Shown piece after piece: positions 1 through 9,009 of a stretch of 64,000 bases of DNA. The notes beneath the pieces are model-generated. The model had not been told where the DNA came from. It did no database searches and saw only the letters and a list, made by a program, of their open reading frames with translations. Source of the stretch: Actinacidiphila alni (GTDB lineage Bacteria > Actinomycetota > Actinomycetes > Streptomycetales > Streptomycetaceae); the NCBI RefSeq assembly GCF_900112845.1, contig NZ_FONG01000011.1:186001-250000 (forward strand), written 5' to 3'. Every line of letters starts with the position of its first letter. Position 1 is the stretch's first letter. A program made the position numbers and the translations under genes.

Positions 1-388
1 CGTACGCCCGCAGGCCGTTCTCCACCATCCGCAGGCCGCCGCCCGGCATGATGGCCCGCTTGAGCGGCGCGTCGGTCTGGAGGCCGACGATCAGTTCGCG
101 GTCGCGGTCGATCCAGCCCGGCTTGTGCGAGGTGATGGTGGACGGGGTGGCCGCGTCGACGTCGAGGATGCCCCGGCGGCGTTCCTCGGGGAACAGCGCC
201 GCGACCTTCGACCACACCGCGGCCGTACGGGCGGTCGGCCCGGTCAGGAAGGCGCTGTCGCCTTCGTACGGCGTGTAGTTGGCCTGAATGAAGTCGCGGA
301 CGTCGACCTGGTCGCGCCACCGCTGTCCGCGCAGGGCGCGCCACGGGTCCGCCGCGGCGTCGACGCGAAATCCTGAGGTCACGGTCAT
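1..388 (-). CDS. pflB: Pyruvate formate-lyase (formate C-acetyltransferase), N-terminal part
   Basis: This is the first 129 residues of a PFL; the rest lies beyond the left edge. PFL is a glycyl-radical enzyme that cleaves pyruvate with CoA to acetyl-CoA and formate in the cytoplasm without oxygen. The N-terminus reads almost like the E. coli enzyme: VRDFIQANYTPYEGD, STITSHKPG, and IVGLQTDAPLKRAI. The catalytic cysteines and radical glycine are outside the window, as is any activase. The ATG at 388 follows GAGAGGGATGA on the minus strand. It diverges from the carbamate-kinase-like gene across a region with two tandem palindromes (481-515), suggesting oxygen-limitation control. PFL is uncommon in aerobic actinomycetes, so its place in a stress cluster is meaningful. 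Identity is confident; activity cannot be judged from this fragment. Confidence 0.93.
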   Translation of the reverse strand, partial: MTVTSGFRVDAAADPWRALRGQRWRDQVDVRDFIQANYTPYEGDSAFLTGPTARTAAVWSKVAALFPEERRRGILDVDAATPSTITSHKPGWIDRDRELIVGLQTDAPLKRAIMPGGGLRMVENGLRAY

Positions 389-480
389 CACAGGTCATCC
401 CTCTCACCGAGCCGGTAACCGTCACCTCGATCCTGCTGCGGCCGCCTCCGCGGCGGCAGGGCCGTCGGACGCCCGCGGAT

Positions 481-515
481 GGGCCGACCGGCCCTCTTGC
501 AGGGCCTTCGGGCCC
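481..515. promoter_or_regulatory. Two tandem DosR/OsdR-like palindromes between pflB and the carbamate kinase gene
   Basis: The sites are GGGCCGACCGGCCC (481-494) and GGGCCTTCGGGCCC (502-515). Their starts are 21 bp apart, about two helical turns. They lie in a 224-bp divergent intergenic region. The 14-bp motif recurs upstream of other stress genes up to 15.05 kb. The resemblance to DosR/DevR boxes is from family knowledge; binding is inferred. Confidence 0.6.
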
Positions 516-612
516 CACGACGGCCGGGCGCGCGGGCGGGACCGTGGACCGTGGCGGGACGCCACGGCGATACGCGCCCCCGGGAGTCCCGCCCGTCCCG
601 AGGAGATCCCGT

Positions 613-1341
613 ATGCGCATCGTCGTCAGCATCGACACCGACACGTTCACCGAGGGCGACGACATCGCCGTCGACCTGGCCGCCGCCTCGCTCGCCGAAC
701 TCCCGCAGGCGGGCCACGAGATCGTCGTCGTCCACGGCGGCCCCGTCGAGACGCAGGCCGCGACGGGTTCCCGGCTGGTGCGCGCCCTGGACGCGCTGCT
801 CGCGGGCCGTACCGTGGTCGCGCTCGTCACCCACGCCCAGGTCGGCGCCCATGACCCGCTGGTGCACCGGCCGGACCGGCCCCTCGTGCGCCCCCAGGCC
901 GTGCCCGAGGCCCAGGTCGTCCGCGAACTGCTGGCCGACGGCACCGTCGTGGTCTGCGGCGGCGGCATTCCCGTCGTGCGCGAGCGCGGCACGGCCCGGC
1001 TGCGCACCGTGCCGGTCACGGTCGACCCGGACCGCACCGCGGCGCTGCTGGCCGTCGAACTCGACGCGGACATCCTGCTGTTCCTCACCAGCGCCACGCA
1101 TCTGTTCGCCGAGTCCGGTCACGGCCGCCCCCGGCCGCTGCTGCGGCTGACGCCGGACGAGCTGTCCGGTACGCGCCTGCCGGAAGCGGTGATCGCCCGC
1201 GCCGCGGTCGCCGCCGACTTCGTCACCCGCACCGGGGAACTCGCGGCCGTCGGTCCGGTCGACAACGCGCTCGGCATCCTGCTCGGCACCACCGGCACCC
1301 TGATCCGGCCCGCGCCCGCCTCGCTGCCGGCCGCCGACTGA
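613..1341 (+). CDS. Degenerate carbamate kinase-like protein (amino acid kinase fold)
   Basis: The 242-residue product aligns with carbamate kinases (usually about 310 residues), which transfer phosphate between carbamoyl phosphate and ADP. The central part is kept: VVVCGGGIPVV near residue 115, then a DPDRTAALLA and DADILLFLT stretch like the DKDLAA...ADLLLILT region of the family. The N-terminal ALGGNAL phosphate loop is replaced by SIDTDTF, and the following THGNGPQVG loop by VHGGPVETQ. It is therefore short and has lost residues that normally bind phosphate, so a catalytic role is doubtful; a sensor or regulatory role is possible. The ATG at 613 has AGGAGAT 6 bp upstream. It stands behind the tandem palindromes at 481-515, so it is probably co-induced with pflB. 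Confidence 0.75.
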   Translation: MRIVVSIDTDTFTEGDDIAVDLAAASLAELPQAGHEIVVVHGGPVETQAATGSRLVRALDALLAGRTVVALVTHAQVGAHDPLVHRPDRPLVRPQAVPEAQVVRELLADGTVVVCGGGIPVVRERGTARLRTVPVTVDPDRTAALLAVELDADILLFLTSATHLFAESGHGRPRPLLRLTPDELSGTRLPEAVIARAAVAADFVTRTGELAAVGPVDNALGILLGTTGTLIRPAPASLPAAD

Positions 1342-1361
1342 ACGGCAGGCCCGCCGGCGCC

Positions 1362-1393
1362 GGACGCATGCGTCCGACAGGGCCGGTCGGCCC
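1362..1393. promoter_or_regulatory. Palindrome plus DosR/OsdR-like box upstream of the acyl-CoA synthetase fusion
   Basis: GGACGCATGCGTCC (1362-1375) is a perfect palindrome. It is followed 18 bp start-to-start by GGGCCGGTCGGCCC (1380-1393), which is identical to the boxes at 10311 and 12183. Both lie 130-160 bp before the downstream ATG. Function is inferred from recurrence and position. Confidence 0.6.
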
Positions 1394-1473
1394 CCTTCTC
1401 CCACCCCGACCAGCCCCAGCGCGCCGCCCGCGGACCGCCGGATCGTGGAGACGAATCCGAGCCGGGTTCCCGC

Positions 1474-1508
1474 GGGACGCGCGACGTGGGACGCGCGACG
1501 TGGGACGT
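1474..1508 (+). repeat. 14-bp tandem repeat in the 5' untranslated region
   Basis: Two perfect copies of gggacgcgcgacgt (1474-1487 and 1488-1501) plus a half copy end 15 bp before the next start codon. The repeat may affect transcript structure near the ribosome site. No function is known. Confidence 0.7.
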
Positions 1509-1523
1509 GAGAAGGGGACAGCC

Positions 1524-4247
1524 ATGACCGAGACCGCCGACCGTACCGCCCCCGCGTACGCCCTGCTCACCGACGGCAGGACCGTCGAGATCCGATCCGC
1601 GGGACCCGGTGACCACGAGCAGGTGCTGCGGCTGTACGACCGGATGTCGGCCGAGTACCGCCGTATGCGGTTCCTCGGGACCAGCCGCACCGGGGCGGCG
1701 GAGGCCGCCGAGCGCGATTGCGCGCCGTGGCGGCCGGGTCACCGCGCGCTGCTGGCCCGCCATGAGGGCACGGTCGTCGGAGTCGCCGGGTACGAGACCG
1801 GCGAGGACCGCGGCAGCGCCGAGATCGCGCTCGCGGTGGCGGACGACTTCCACCGCGTGGGGGTGGGCACGCTGCTGGTGGAGCACTTGGTGCACGCCGC
1901 CCGCGCCGAGGGCATCACCGCCTTCACCGCGGACGCGCTCGTCGCCAACCACGCGGTGCTGGAGGTCTTCACCGACCTCGGGCTGCCGGTCGCCCGCCGC
2001 TTCGCGGGATCCGACGTGCGCTGCACCATCGCCCTCGACGTCGGCTCCGACGCCGGCGAGCGGTATCTCGACGCCGTTGCCGAACGGGGCAGTACCGCGG
2101 ATGCCGCCAGTCTGCGCGCGCTGCTGCGACCGGCGTCGATCGCGGTCGTCGGCGCCGGCACGAAGCCGGGGTCCGTCGGCCGCGCGGTGCTGGTGAATCT
2201 GCGCCGTGCGGGCTTCACGGGGCGCCTGTACGCCGTGAATCCGCACGCCCACTCCATCGTCCGTACGCCCTGCTACCCCTCGGTCGCCGATCTGCCGCAC
2301 CCGCCGGAGCTGGCCGTACTGGCCGTGCCCGCCGACGCGGTGCCGGAGGTCGCCGAGCAGTGCGGCAGGACCGGGGTGCGTGCCCTCGTGGTGCTCACCT
2401 CCGGACTCGGCGCCCGGCAGGCCGCGGCGCTCATGGCCGCCGTACGCCGCTACGGCATGCGGCTGGTCGGCCCGAACTGCCTCGGCGTCGCCAACACCGA
2501 CGAGACCGCCCGGCTGGACGCCACTTTCGCCGCGCACCGCCCGCTGCCGGGTTCCGCGGGCGTGGCCGTGCAGTCGGGCGGTGTGGGCATCGCGCTGCTC
2601 AGCGGACTGGCCCGGCTGGGGATCGGGGTGTCGTCCTTCGTGTCGCTCGGCGACAAGTACGACGTCAGCGGCAACGACCTGCTCCAGTGGTGGGAGGGCG
2701 ACGGGGTCACCGATCTCGCGGTGCTGCACGTCGAGTCGTTCGGCAATCCGCGCGCGTTCTCCCGTACCGCGCGGCGGGTGGCCCGGCGGATGCCGGTGCT
2801 GACCGTGGACGCGGGCCGTTCGCAGGCCGGCCGGCGCGCCGCCGCCTCGCACACCGCCGCGGCGGCCGCGCCGACCATGACCCGGCAAGCGCTCTTCGCC
2901 CAGGCCGGGATCACCGCCACCACCACCGTCGCCGAACTGCTCGACACCGCCGCCCTGTTGCACGCGCAGCCGCTGCCCTCCGGCACTCGGGTGGCGGTGA
3001 TCTCCAACGCGGGCGGCGCGACCGTACTCGCCGCCGACGCCTGCGCCGAGGCCGGACTGTCGGTGCCCGAGCTGCCCGCGGGTCTGACCGCGGCGCTCGC
3101 CGCGGTGCTGCCCGAAGGGGCGAGCGTGGCCAATCCGGTGGACGCCACGGCGGCGGTCGACAGCGACGCGTTGCGCGCCTGCGTCGAATTGATCAGCGGT
3201 CACGGCTGCGTCGACGCCGTCCTGGTCGCCCTGGTGCCCACCGCCCTGACCGAGGCGACGGGCGACGATCTGCTCCGCGCCCTCGCTCCGCTGGAGGAAC
3301 CGTCGGACCGGCCCGACTGGCGGCGGCGCCCGATGGCCGCCGTCCTGCTCGACCAGGCCGAGTCCGTACGTCTGCTGCGCACCGGCGGCGACACCGCCGT
3401 ACCCGCGTACGCCGACCCGCGGTCGGCGGCCCGCGCGCTGGCCCATGCCGCCGCCCGCTCCCGCTGGCTCAGGCGGCCCCCGGGCACCGTCCCCGCGCCG
3501 ACCGGCACCGACCCGGCCGCCGCCCGCGCCCTGGTCGACGCCTACCTCGCCACGTATCCGGAGGGCGGCTGGCTCGATCCGGCGCGGTGCGCGACGCTGC
3601 TGGACGCCTACGGCATACGGCAGCAGCCCTGGGCGTGGTGCGAGGACGAACAGGCCGCGGTCAAGGCCGCCGCCCGGCTCGCGGCACCGGGCGGGCGGGT
3701 GACGCTCAAGGCGTACTGGCCGGGGCTGCTGCACAAGAGCGACCAGGGCGCCGTCCTGCTGGACCTGGCCGGGGAGGACGCGGTCCGGGCCGCCCACCGC
3801 GACCTGGCCGCCCGCTTCGGCGACGTCATGACCGGTGTCCTCGTCCAGCCGATGGCCGGGCGCGGCACCGAACTGGTCGCCGGCGTCGTCCAGGACGAGG
3901 TCTTCGGCCCCCTGGTCCTCTTCGGCCTGGGCGGCACCGCCACGGAACTGCTCGCCGACCACGCCGGCCGGCTGGCGCCGCTGACCGACCAGGACGTCCA
4001 CGACCTGATCGTCTCGCCGCGCTGCGCGCCGCTCCTCTTCGGCTACCGCGGCGGCCCGACCGCGGACCTGGAAAGTCTCGAACAGCTGCTGCTGCGACTG
4101 TCCACCATGGCCTGCGACCTGCCGGAACTCGCCGAGGCCGACATCAACCCGCTGCTGGCCCGCCGCGACGGCGCCACCGCCCTCGACGCCCGTATCCGCC
4201 TCCTCCCCCGCCGGGCCCACGACCCGTACCTGCGCCGGCTGCGGTGA
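1524..4247 (+). CDS. GNAT acetyltransferase / ADP-forming acyl-CoA synthetase fusion (Pat-like)
   Basis: The 907-residue protein starts with a GNAT domain (about residues 10-175, AEIALAVADDFHRVGVGTLLVEH as acetyl-CoA loop). A CoA-binding Rossmann domain follows (RPASIAVVGAGTKPGSVGR, near 205-330), then a succinyl-CoA-ligase-like domain, and a C-terminal ATP-grasp domain (about 690-900). This N-terminal-GNAT order is typical of actinobacterial protein lysine acetyltransferases that control acetyl-CoA synthetase, whereas enteric Pat has GNAT at the C-terminus. The ligase part keeps SHT in AAASHTAAAAAP, where ADP-forming synthetases carry the phosphohistidine, so acetate/ATP formation from acetyl-CoA remains possible. 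The ATG at 1524 has GAAGGGGA upstream. DosR-like boxes upstream and neighbouring PFL and phosphoketolase fit either regulation or conversion of acetyl-CoA during hypoxia. Confidence 0.9.
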   Translation: MTETADRTAPAYALLTDGRTVEIRSAGPGDHEQVLRLYDRMSAEYRRMRFLGTSRTGAAEAAERDCAPWRPGHRALLARHEGTVVGVAGYETGEDRGSAEIALAVADDFHRVGVGTLLVEHLVHAARAEGITAFTADALVANHAVLEVFTDLGLPVARRFAGSDVRCTIALDVGSDAGERYLDAVAERGSTADAASLRALLRPASIAVVGAGTKPGSVGRAVLVNLRRAGFTGRLYAVNPHAHSIVRTPCYPSVADLPHPPELAVLAVPADAVPEVAEQCGRTGVRALVVLTSGLGARQAAALMAAVRRYGMRLVGPNCLGVANTDETARLDATFAAHRPLPGSAGVAVQSGGVGIALLSGLARLGIGVSSFVSLGDKYDVSGNDLLQWWEGDGVTDLAVLHVESFGNPRAFSRTARRVARRMPVLTVDAGRSQAGRRAAASHTAAAAAPTMTRQALFAQAGITATTTVAELLDTAALLHAQPLPSGTRVAVISNAGGATVLAADACAEAGLSVPELPAGLTAALAAVLPEGASVANPVDATAAVDSDALRACVELISGHGCVDAVLVALVPTALTEATGDDLLRALAPLEEPSDRPDWRRRPMAAVLLDQAESVRLLRTGGDTAVPAYADPRSAARALAHAAARSRWLRRPPGTVPAPTGTDPAAARALVDAYLATYPEGGWLDPARCATLLDAYGIRQQPWAWCEDEQAAVKAAARLAAPGGRVTLKAYWPGLLHKSDQGAVLLDLAGEDAVRAAHRDLAARFGDVMTGVLVQPMAGRGTELVAGVVQDEVFGPLVLFGLGGTATELLADHAGRLAPLTDQDVHDLIVSPRCAPLLFGYRGGPTADLESLEQLLLRLSTMACDLPELAEADINPLLARRDGATALDARIRLLPRRAHDPYLRRLR

Positions 4248-4276
4248 GCGGCACGAGGGCGCCGCGTGTGCGCGTG

Positions 4277-4321
4277 GCGCGGCGGCACGGCAGCTGCTGA
4301 CAGCTGCTCGTGCCGCCGCGC
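4277..4321. terminator. Bidirectional hairpin between convergent genes
   Basis: The arms GCGCGGCGGCACGGCAGCTG and CAGCTGCTCGTGCCGCCGCGC pair over about 20 bp with one bulge and a CTGA loop. It lies between the stop of the fusion gene and the stop of the convergent CBS gene. Confidence 0.7.
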
Positions 4322-4365
4322 CTCGGCCCGGATCCGTCGTACGCCGTGCGTCGCGACGGCCGTAG

Positions 4366-5049
4366 TCAGAACTGCGGTCCCACGGCGGGTGGTCCGGGGC
4401 GGTGGGTGACGGGGGTGAGGTCGCAGCGGACGTCGACGACGCCCTCGACGGCGCGGACGAGCCGGGTGACCGCGGGGACGCGGGAGGTGTCACGGACCCG
4501 TCCGGTCAGCGTCACGACGCCCTCGGTGACAGTGACGGCGACGGTCGGGGGTTCTCCGGGGAAGAGGTACGCGATGGTCTCCCGTCGTACCTCCTCCGCG
4601 ATGTCGTCGTCCTCTCGCAGGAAGACCTTGAGGAGGTCGCCGCGGCTGACGATGCCGCAGAGGTGACCCGCGCCGTCGACCACCGGCAGCCGCTTGATCC
4701 GCCGCCGGGCCATGGTCCGTGCCGCGTGCGCCAGGGTGTCGCCCGCTTCGACCGTGGCGGCGGGGCTCGTCATCAGGTCGCCCGCGGTGACTCCGCCGGC
4801 CTTCTCCATGTCCGGGAGCCGCCGCAACTGCTCCAGGCGGGTGGGGTCGCTGTCGCGGAACTCCTCCTTGGGCAGCAGGTCGGCCTCGGAGACGAGGCCG
4901 ACCACCCGGTCTTCGCCCGCCACCACCGGGACGGCGCTGATGCTCCACTGCTGCATCACCCGGACGATCTCCTTGAACGGGGCGTCGCGCCCCACGGAGA
5001 TCACCGTGTGGGTCATGACGTCACTGACGATGTGCGGGCTGACGGTCAT
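4366..5049 (-). CDS. CBS-pair protein with C-terminal BON domain
   Basis: The 227-residue protein has two CBS motifs (DVMTHTVISVGRD near residue 9 and DLMTSPAATVEAGD near 92) followed by a BON domain (VAVTVTEGVVTLTGRVRD, about 155-215). CBS pairs bind adenine nucleotides and often report cell energy state; BON domains tend to bind membranes or phospholipid. It has no catalytic domain. I chose the ATG at 5049 because the longer frame is arginine-rich and AGGGGA precedes this start. It lies 47 bp after a cyclic-nucleotide-binding gene and 560 bp from a paralogue, all on the same strand, so the three may form a nucleotide-sensing operon in the stress cluster. The target is unknown. Confidence 0.9.
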   Translation of the reverse strand: MTVSPHIVSDVMTHTVISVGRDAPFKEIVRVMQQWSISAVPVVAGEDRVVGLVSEADLLPKEEFRDSDPTRLEQLRRLPDMEKAGGVTAGDLMTSPAATVEAGDTLAHAARTMARRRIKRLPVVDGAGHLCGIVSRGDLLKVFLREDDDIAEEVRRETIAYLFPGEPPTVAVTVTEGVVTLTGRVRDTSRVPAVTRLVRAVEGVVDVRCDLTPVTHRPGPPAVGPQF

Positions 5050-5096
5050 GAGGAGTCCCCTTTCTTCACTTCGGCGTCGGCCGGAACCGCCGGCGC

Positions 5097-5534
5097 TCAC
5101 ATGTCGAGCAGACGGGCCCGGGCGCTCTGCAGGCGGTGGCCGACGATCTCGGCGACGCGCATCGCCAGCGCCCGGCCGAACACCGGATCCGCCTCGGCCA
5201 GCGCCCGTACGACGGTGGCGTCGAATTCCTGCGCCCGTACGAGGCTCTGCGCCTGCGCTCCCAGGTGCCAGGAGTACGGCGGGAAGAGCCAGGACCAGCC
5301 GAGCAGGTCGCCGGTGCGCAGCGTCTCCACCTCGGGGGCGGGGTGGCGGCCCGGCACCCGGAGGTCGAGGGAGACGGCGCCGGAGCGGACGACCCAGAAC
5401 CGGTCCGCTCGCTCGCCCTCCTCGAAGATCCGGGTGCCGGCGCGGAAGGACACGTCCCTGGCCAGACTCTCCAGGCGCTGCCGTCCGGGAGGCGGCAGCG
5501 CCGCGAAGAGTGCGGTCGTGGTCGGGATTCTCAT
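5097..5534 (-). CDS. Stand-alone cyclic-nucleotide-binding (Crp-type) domain protein
   Basis: The 145-residue product is a single cNMP-binding beta-roll (FRAGTRIFEEGERADRFWVVRSGAVSLDL...LRTGDLLGWSWLFPP) with a helical tail. It has no helix-turn-helix, unlike Crp/FNR proteins, and so cannot itself be a DNA-binding Crp. Such single-domain proteins are probably ligand sensors acting on partners. The phosphate-binding cassette is degenerate (GWSWLFPPYSWHLGAQA in place of the usual GE...RAA), so cAMP may not be its ligand. It sits between two CBS-BON genes on the same strand with gaps of 47 and 75 bp. This arrangement suggests a shared regulatory role, but the partner is unknown. Confidence 0.85.
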   Translation of the reverse strand: MRIPTTTALFAALPPPGRQRLESLARDVSFRAGTRIFEEGERADRFWVVRSGAVSLDLRVPGRHPAPEVETLRTGDLLGWSWLFPPYSWHLGAQAQSLVRAQEFDATVVRALAEADPVFGRALAMRVAEIVGHRLQSARARLLDM

Positions 5535-5609
5535 GGCCGGTTCCGTTCCTCGGTGTTCGCGTTCGGTGGCTGTTCGGGGCGTCGGGCGGGATTCGGGAGG
5601 GCTTCGGGG

Positions 5610-6332
5610 TCAGAGCCTGCGCAGCCAGTCGTCGGCGACGCCGTGCATCGCGGGCGGCTGCGTCGGGCTGATGTGGGAGTCGTCGAAGCGGGAGGTCAGC
5701 TTGTTGACGACGCCCACGACGCCGTCGATCTGGCCGGTCATCTGCGCGGCGATCGACACCTCGGTGGCCCGTTCCAGCCGGCCCTCCAGGGTGACGACGC
5801 CGTCGGTGACCGATACGCCCACCGCGTGGACCGGTTCCAGCAGGCCGCGCACGATGACCTCGTCCAGCACCTCGGCCCGGATCTCGCGGTCCGGGCGCAG
5901 AAACACCTGGAGCAGGTCGCGCCTGGTCACGATGCCGACCAGCCGGTCCTCCTCGTCGAGCACCGGAAGCCGCTCGACCCGGTGCTCGGCCATGGTGCGG
6001 GCGGACCGGGCGATGGACTCGTGGGCGTGGACGGTGACGGGCGGGGCGGACATCAGCTCGCCGGCGCTGCGCGCCCGGGCCTTGGCCGCCGACCTGCGGG
6101 CGGCGCGGGTGAGCCGCGGCCGCTTCCTGGGGGCGTTCAGGTCCTGGTCCGCCTGCCGGAACATCAGATCGGTCTCGGAGATCACCCCGAGGACCTTGTC
6201 GTCCTCGTCGACCACGGGCAGGCCGCTGATGCGGTGCTTCGCCAGCAGTTCGGCGACCTCTTTGAAGGACGTCCCGTTACGAACGCTGACGACGTCGCTC
6301 GTCATCACGTTCCCGACCTTGCGGTGCTTCAT
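5610..6332 (-). CDS. CBS-pair protein with C-terminal BON domain (second copy)
   Basis: This 240-residue paralogue of the 4366-5049 product has CBS motifs NVMTSDVVSVRNGTSFKEV and a second starting ELMSAPPVTVHAHES, joined by a basic linker (RKRPRLTRAARRSAAKARARS). A BON domain (VSVTDGVVTLEGRLERA) follows. The basic linker is longer than in the first copy and may contact nucleic acid or membrane; this is inference. CBS pairs usually bind AMP, ATP or related nucleotides. The ATG at 6332 opens the minus-strand set and diverges from phosphoketolase across a 270-bp region with three DosR-like boxes. Shared control of both directions is likely. Confidence 0.9.
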   Translation of the reverse strand: MKHRKVGNVMTSDVVSVRNGTSFKEVAELLAKHRISGLPVVDEDDKVLGVISETDLMFRQADQDLNAPRKRPRLTRAARRSAAKARARSAGELMSAPPVTVHAHESIARSARTMAEHRVERLPVLDEEDRLVGIVTRRDLLQVFLRPDREIRAEVLDEVIVRGLLEPVHAVGVSVTDGVVTLEGRLERATEVSIAAQMTGQIDGVVGVVNKLTSRFDDSHISPTQPPAMHGVADDWLRRL

Positions 6333-6428
6333 GGCCTGCTCCTCGGCTCCTGGTGCCCGGCTTGGTGGTCCACCTCCACGGTGCGACGTCGCGCGGACGG
6401 GCGCAGGGGCCGCCCGGGTCGGTGCCGC

Positions 6429-6517
6429 AGGCCGTTCGGCCCCTTCTGCGGGCCGGTGACCGAACCGGCCCGGGGGCCGGTCGGCCGGTCATGATGCGCG
6501 GGAAGGCCGATGGTCCC
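6429..6517. promoter_or_regulatory. Three DosR/OsdR-like boxes upstream of phosphoketolase
   Basis: The boxes are AGGCCGTTCGGCCC (6429-6442), GGGCCGGTCGGCCG (6474-6487) and AGGCCGATGGTCCC (6504-6517). Each deviates from the consensus by one or two bases. A further GGGCCC-GGA-GGGCCC dyad lies at 6524-6538. The region serves divergent CBS and phosphoketolase genes. Confidence 0.55.
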
Positions 6518-6602
6518 GATGGTGGGCCCGGAGGGCCCTATCCCGTGGCCGGCATGAACTCCCAACCTGGGACGACGACTTCGACTCCACGGAGGAAGAG
6601 AC

Positions 6603-8990
6603 ATGTCCGACGTCCGCACGGCGCCGACCGGCAGCGCCCTCGATGACGACGAGCTGCACGCCCTGGACGCCCACTGGCGGGCTGCGAACTATCTCGCGGT
6701 CGGCCAGATCTATCTGATGGGCAATCCGCTGCTGACCGAGCCCTTGCGCCCGGAGCACATCAAGCCGCGGCTGCTCGGCCACTGGGGCACCTCCCCCGGC
6801 CTGAACCTGGTCCACACCCACCTCAACCGGGTGATCAGGTCCCGCGGCCTGGACGCGATCTGCGTCTGGGGTCCCGGCCACGGCGGGCCTGCCGTCCTCG
6901 CCAACTCCTGGCTGGACGGCACCTATTCGGAGACCTACCCCGACATCACCCGGGACGCCGACGGCATGGCTCAGCTCTTCCGGCAGTTCTCCTTCCCCGG
7001 TGGTGTGCCCAGCCATGTCGCGCCGGAGACGCCGGGGTCGATCCACGAGGGCGGCGAGCTGGGATACGCGCTGTCGCACGCCTACGGTGCCGCGTTCGAC
7101 AACCCGGACCTGGTCGTCGCCTGCGTCATCGGCGACGGCGAGGCGGAGACCGGCCCGCTGGCGGCCTCCTGGCACTCCAACAAATTCCTCGACCCCGTCC
7201 ACGACGGAGCCGTCCTGCCGATCCTGCACCTCAACGGGTACAAGATCGCCAACCCCACCGTGCTGTCCCGGCTCCCCGAGGAGGAGCTGGACGAGCTGAT
7301 GCGCGGCTACGGCCACGAGCCGATCCATGTCACCGGCGACGACCCGCTGACGGTGCACCGGGAGATGGCCGCCGCGATGGACACCGCGCTCGACCGGATC
7401 GCCGCGTTCCAGCGGGCCGCGCGCGGCGGCGGCGCCGACCGGCGGCCGAACTGGCCGATGATCGTGCTGCGCACCCCGAAGGGCTGGACGGGTCCGGCGG
7501 AGGTCGACGGGCTGCCGGTGGAGGGTACTTGGCGTGCCCACCAGGTGCCGCTCGCCGGGGTCCGTGACAACCCCGAACACCTGGTGCAGTTGGAGGAGTG
7601 GCTGCGCTCGTACCGGATCGACGAACTCTTCGACCACGAAGGACGCCCGCGCCCCCAGGTGCTGGAGTGCGTGCCGGAGGGCGAGCGGCGGCTCGGCGCG
7701 AATCCGCACGCCAACGGCGGTCTGCTGCTGCGCGACCTGCCCCTGCCGGACCTCGGCCGCTTCGCCGTACCGGTCGACAAGCCCGGCACGACGCTGCACG
7801 AGCCCACGCGCGTCCTCGGCGACCTGCTGGAACAGGTCATGGCCGACACCGCGGAGCGTCGCGACTTCCGGCTGGTCGGCCCGGACGAGACCGCCTCCAA
7901 CCGGCTCCAGGCGGTGTTCGAGGCGTCGGGCAAGGCGTGGCAGGCGCGGACCCTGGACGTCGACGAGCATCTCGACCCGCACGGCCGGGTGATGGAGATC
8001 CTGTCCGAGCACACCTGCCAAGGGTGGCTGGAGGGCTACCTCCTGACGGGCCGTCACGGACTGTTCTCCTGCTACGAGGCGTTCGTGCACATCGTCGACT
8101 CGATGGCCAACCAGCACATCAAGTGGCTGCGCACCACCCGCAAGCTGCCGTGGCGCCGGCCCCTCGCCTCCCTCAACTACCTGCTCACCTCGCACGTCTG
8201 GCGGCAGGACCACAACGGCTTCTCGCACCAGGACCCCGGCTTCGTCGATCACGTTCTCAACAAGGCGCCCGAGGTGGTCCGCGTCTACCTGCCGCCGGAC
8301 ACCAACACCCTGCTCTCGGTGGCCGATCACGTGCTGCGTTCCAAGGACTACGTGAACGTCGTCGTCGCGGGCAAGCAGCCGTGCTTCGACTGGCTCGACA
8401 TGGACGCCGCCCGCGCCCACTGCGCCCGCGGGGCGGGCATCTGGGAGTGGGCCGGCTCCGAGGACGGGCACACCGAACCCGATGTCGTGCTGGCCTGCGC
8501 CGGCGACGTCCCCACCCAGGAGACCCTCGCGGCGGCGGCGCTGCTGCGCGAACACCTGCCGAATCTCGCGGTACGTGTCGTCAACGTCGTCGACCTCGCG
8601 CGGCTGCTGCCCAAGGACGAGCACCCGCATGGCATGTCCGACGCCGAGTACGACGCCCTGTTCACCGCCGACAAGCCGGTGATCTTCGCCTACCACGGCT
8701 ACCCCTGGCTGATCCACCGCCTCGCCTACCGCCGCACCGGGCACCGCAATCTGCACGTGCGCGGGTACAAGGAGATCGGCACCACGACCACGCCCTTCGA
8801 CATGGTCGTCCGCAACGACCTGGACCGCTACCGCCTCGTCATGGACGTCATCGACCGCGTCCCGGGCCTGGCCGTACCGGCCGCCCCGGTCCGCCAGCTG
8901 ATGGAGGACACCCGGCTGCGCCACCACGACTGGATCCGCGAACACGGCACGGACCTGCCCGAGGTCACCGACTGGACCTGGCCCGCCTGA
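6603..8990 (+). CDS. xfp: Xylulose-5-phosphate/fructose-6-phosphate phosphoketolase
   Basis: The 795-residue cytoplasmic enzyme uses thiamine diphosphate to split xylulose-5-P or fructose-6-P with phosphate into acetyl phosphate and an aldose phosphate. The length is normal for the family. Clear signatures are [46 protein letters not shown], and the diphosphate-binding [18 protein letters not shown]. The C-terminal part keeps the transketolase-like [16 protein letters not shown] segment. The ATG at 6603 follows GGAGGAAGAGAC. It is monocistronic: a divergent CBS gene lies upstream behind DosR-like boxes, and a strong terminator follows. It would supply acetyl phosphate and bypass part of glycolysis, which fits an energy-limited state beside PFL and GAPDH. 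Confidence 0.95.
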   Translation: MSDVRTAPTGSALDDDELHALDAHWRAANYLAVGQIYLMGNPLLTEPLRPEHIKPRLLGHWGTSPGLNLVHTHLNRVIRSRGLDAICVWGPGHGGPAVLANSWLDGTYSETYPDITRDADGMAQLFRQFSFPGGVPSHVAPETPGSIHEGGELGYALSHAYGAAFDNPDLVVACVIGDGEAETGPLAASWHSNKFLDPVHDGAVLPILHLNGYKIANPTVLSRLPEEELDELMRGYGHEPIHVTGDDPLTVHREMAAAMDTALDRIAAFQRAARGGGADRRPNWPMIVLRTPKGWTGPAEVDGLPVEGTWRAHQVPLAGVRDNPEHLVQLEEWLRSYRIDELFDHEGRPRPQVLECVPEGERRLGANPHANGGLLLRDLPLPDLGRFAVPVDKPGTTLHEPTRVLGDLLEQVMADTAERRDFRLVGPDETASNRLQAVFEASGKAWQARTLDVDEHLDPHGRVMEILSEHTCQGWLEGYLLTGRHGLFSCYEAFVHIVDSMANQHIKWLRTTRKLPWRRPLASLNYLLTSHVWRQDHNGFSHQDPGFVDHVLNKAPEVVRVYLPPDTNTLLSVADHVLRSKDYVNVVVAGKQPCFDWLDMDAARAHCARGAGIWEWAGSEDGHTEPDVVLACAGDVPTQETLAAAALLREHLPNLAVRVVNVVDLARLLPKDEHPHGMSDAEYDALFTADKPVIFAYHGYPWLIHRLAYRRTGHRNLHVRGYKEIGTTTTPFDMVVRNDLDRYRLVMDVIDRVPGLAVPAAPVRQLMEDTRLRHHDWIREHGTDLPEVTDWTWPA

Positions 8991-9009
8991 TCCGTCATCC
9001 CTGCGAGAA

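Noticed and set aside
1119-4493. Long minus-strand open frame of 1124 codons opposite the acyl-CoA synthetase fusion
   Set aside because: It is a shadow of GC-rich codon use. The encoded protein is Arg/Gly/Gln-rich without domains, and the plus-strand gene has clear motifs.
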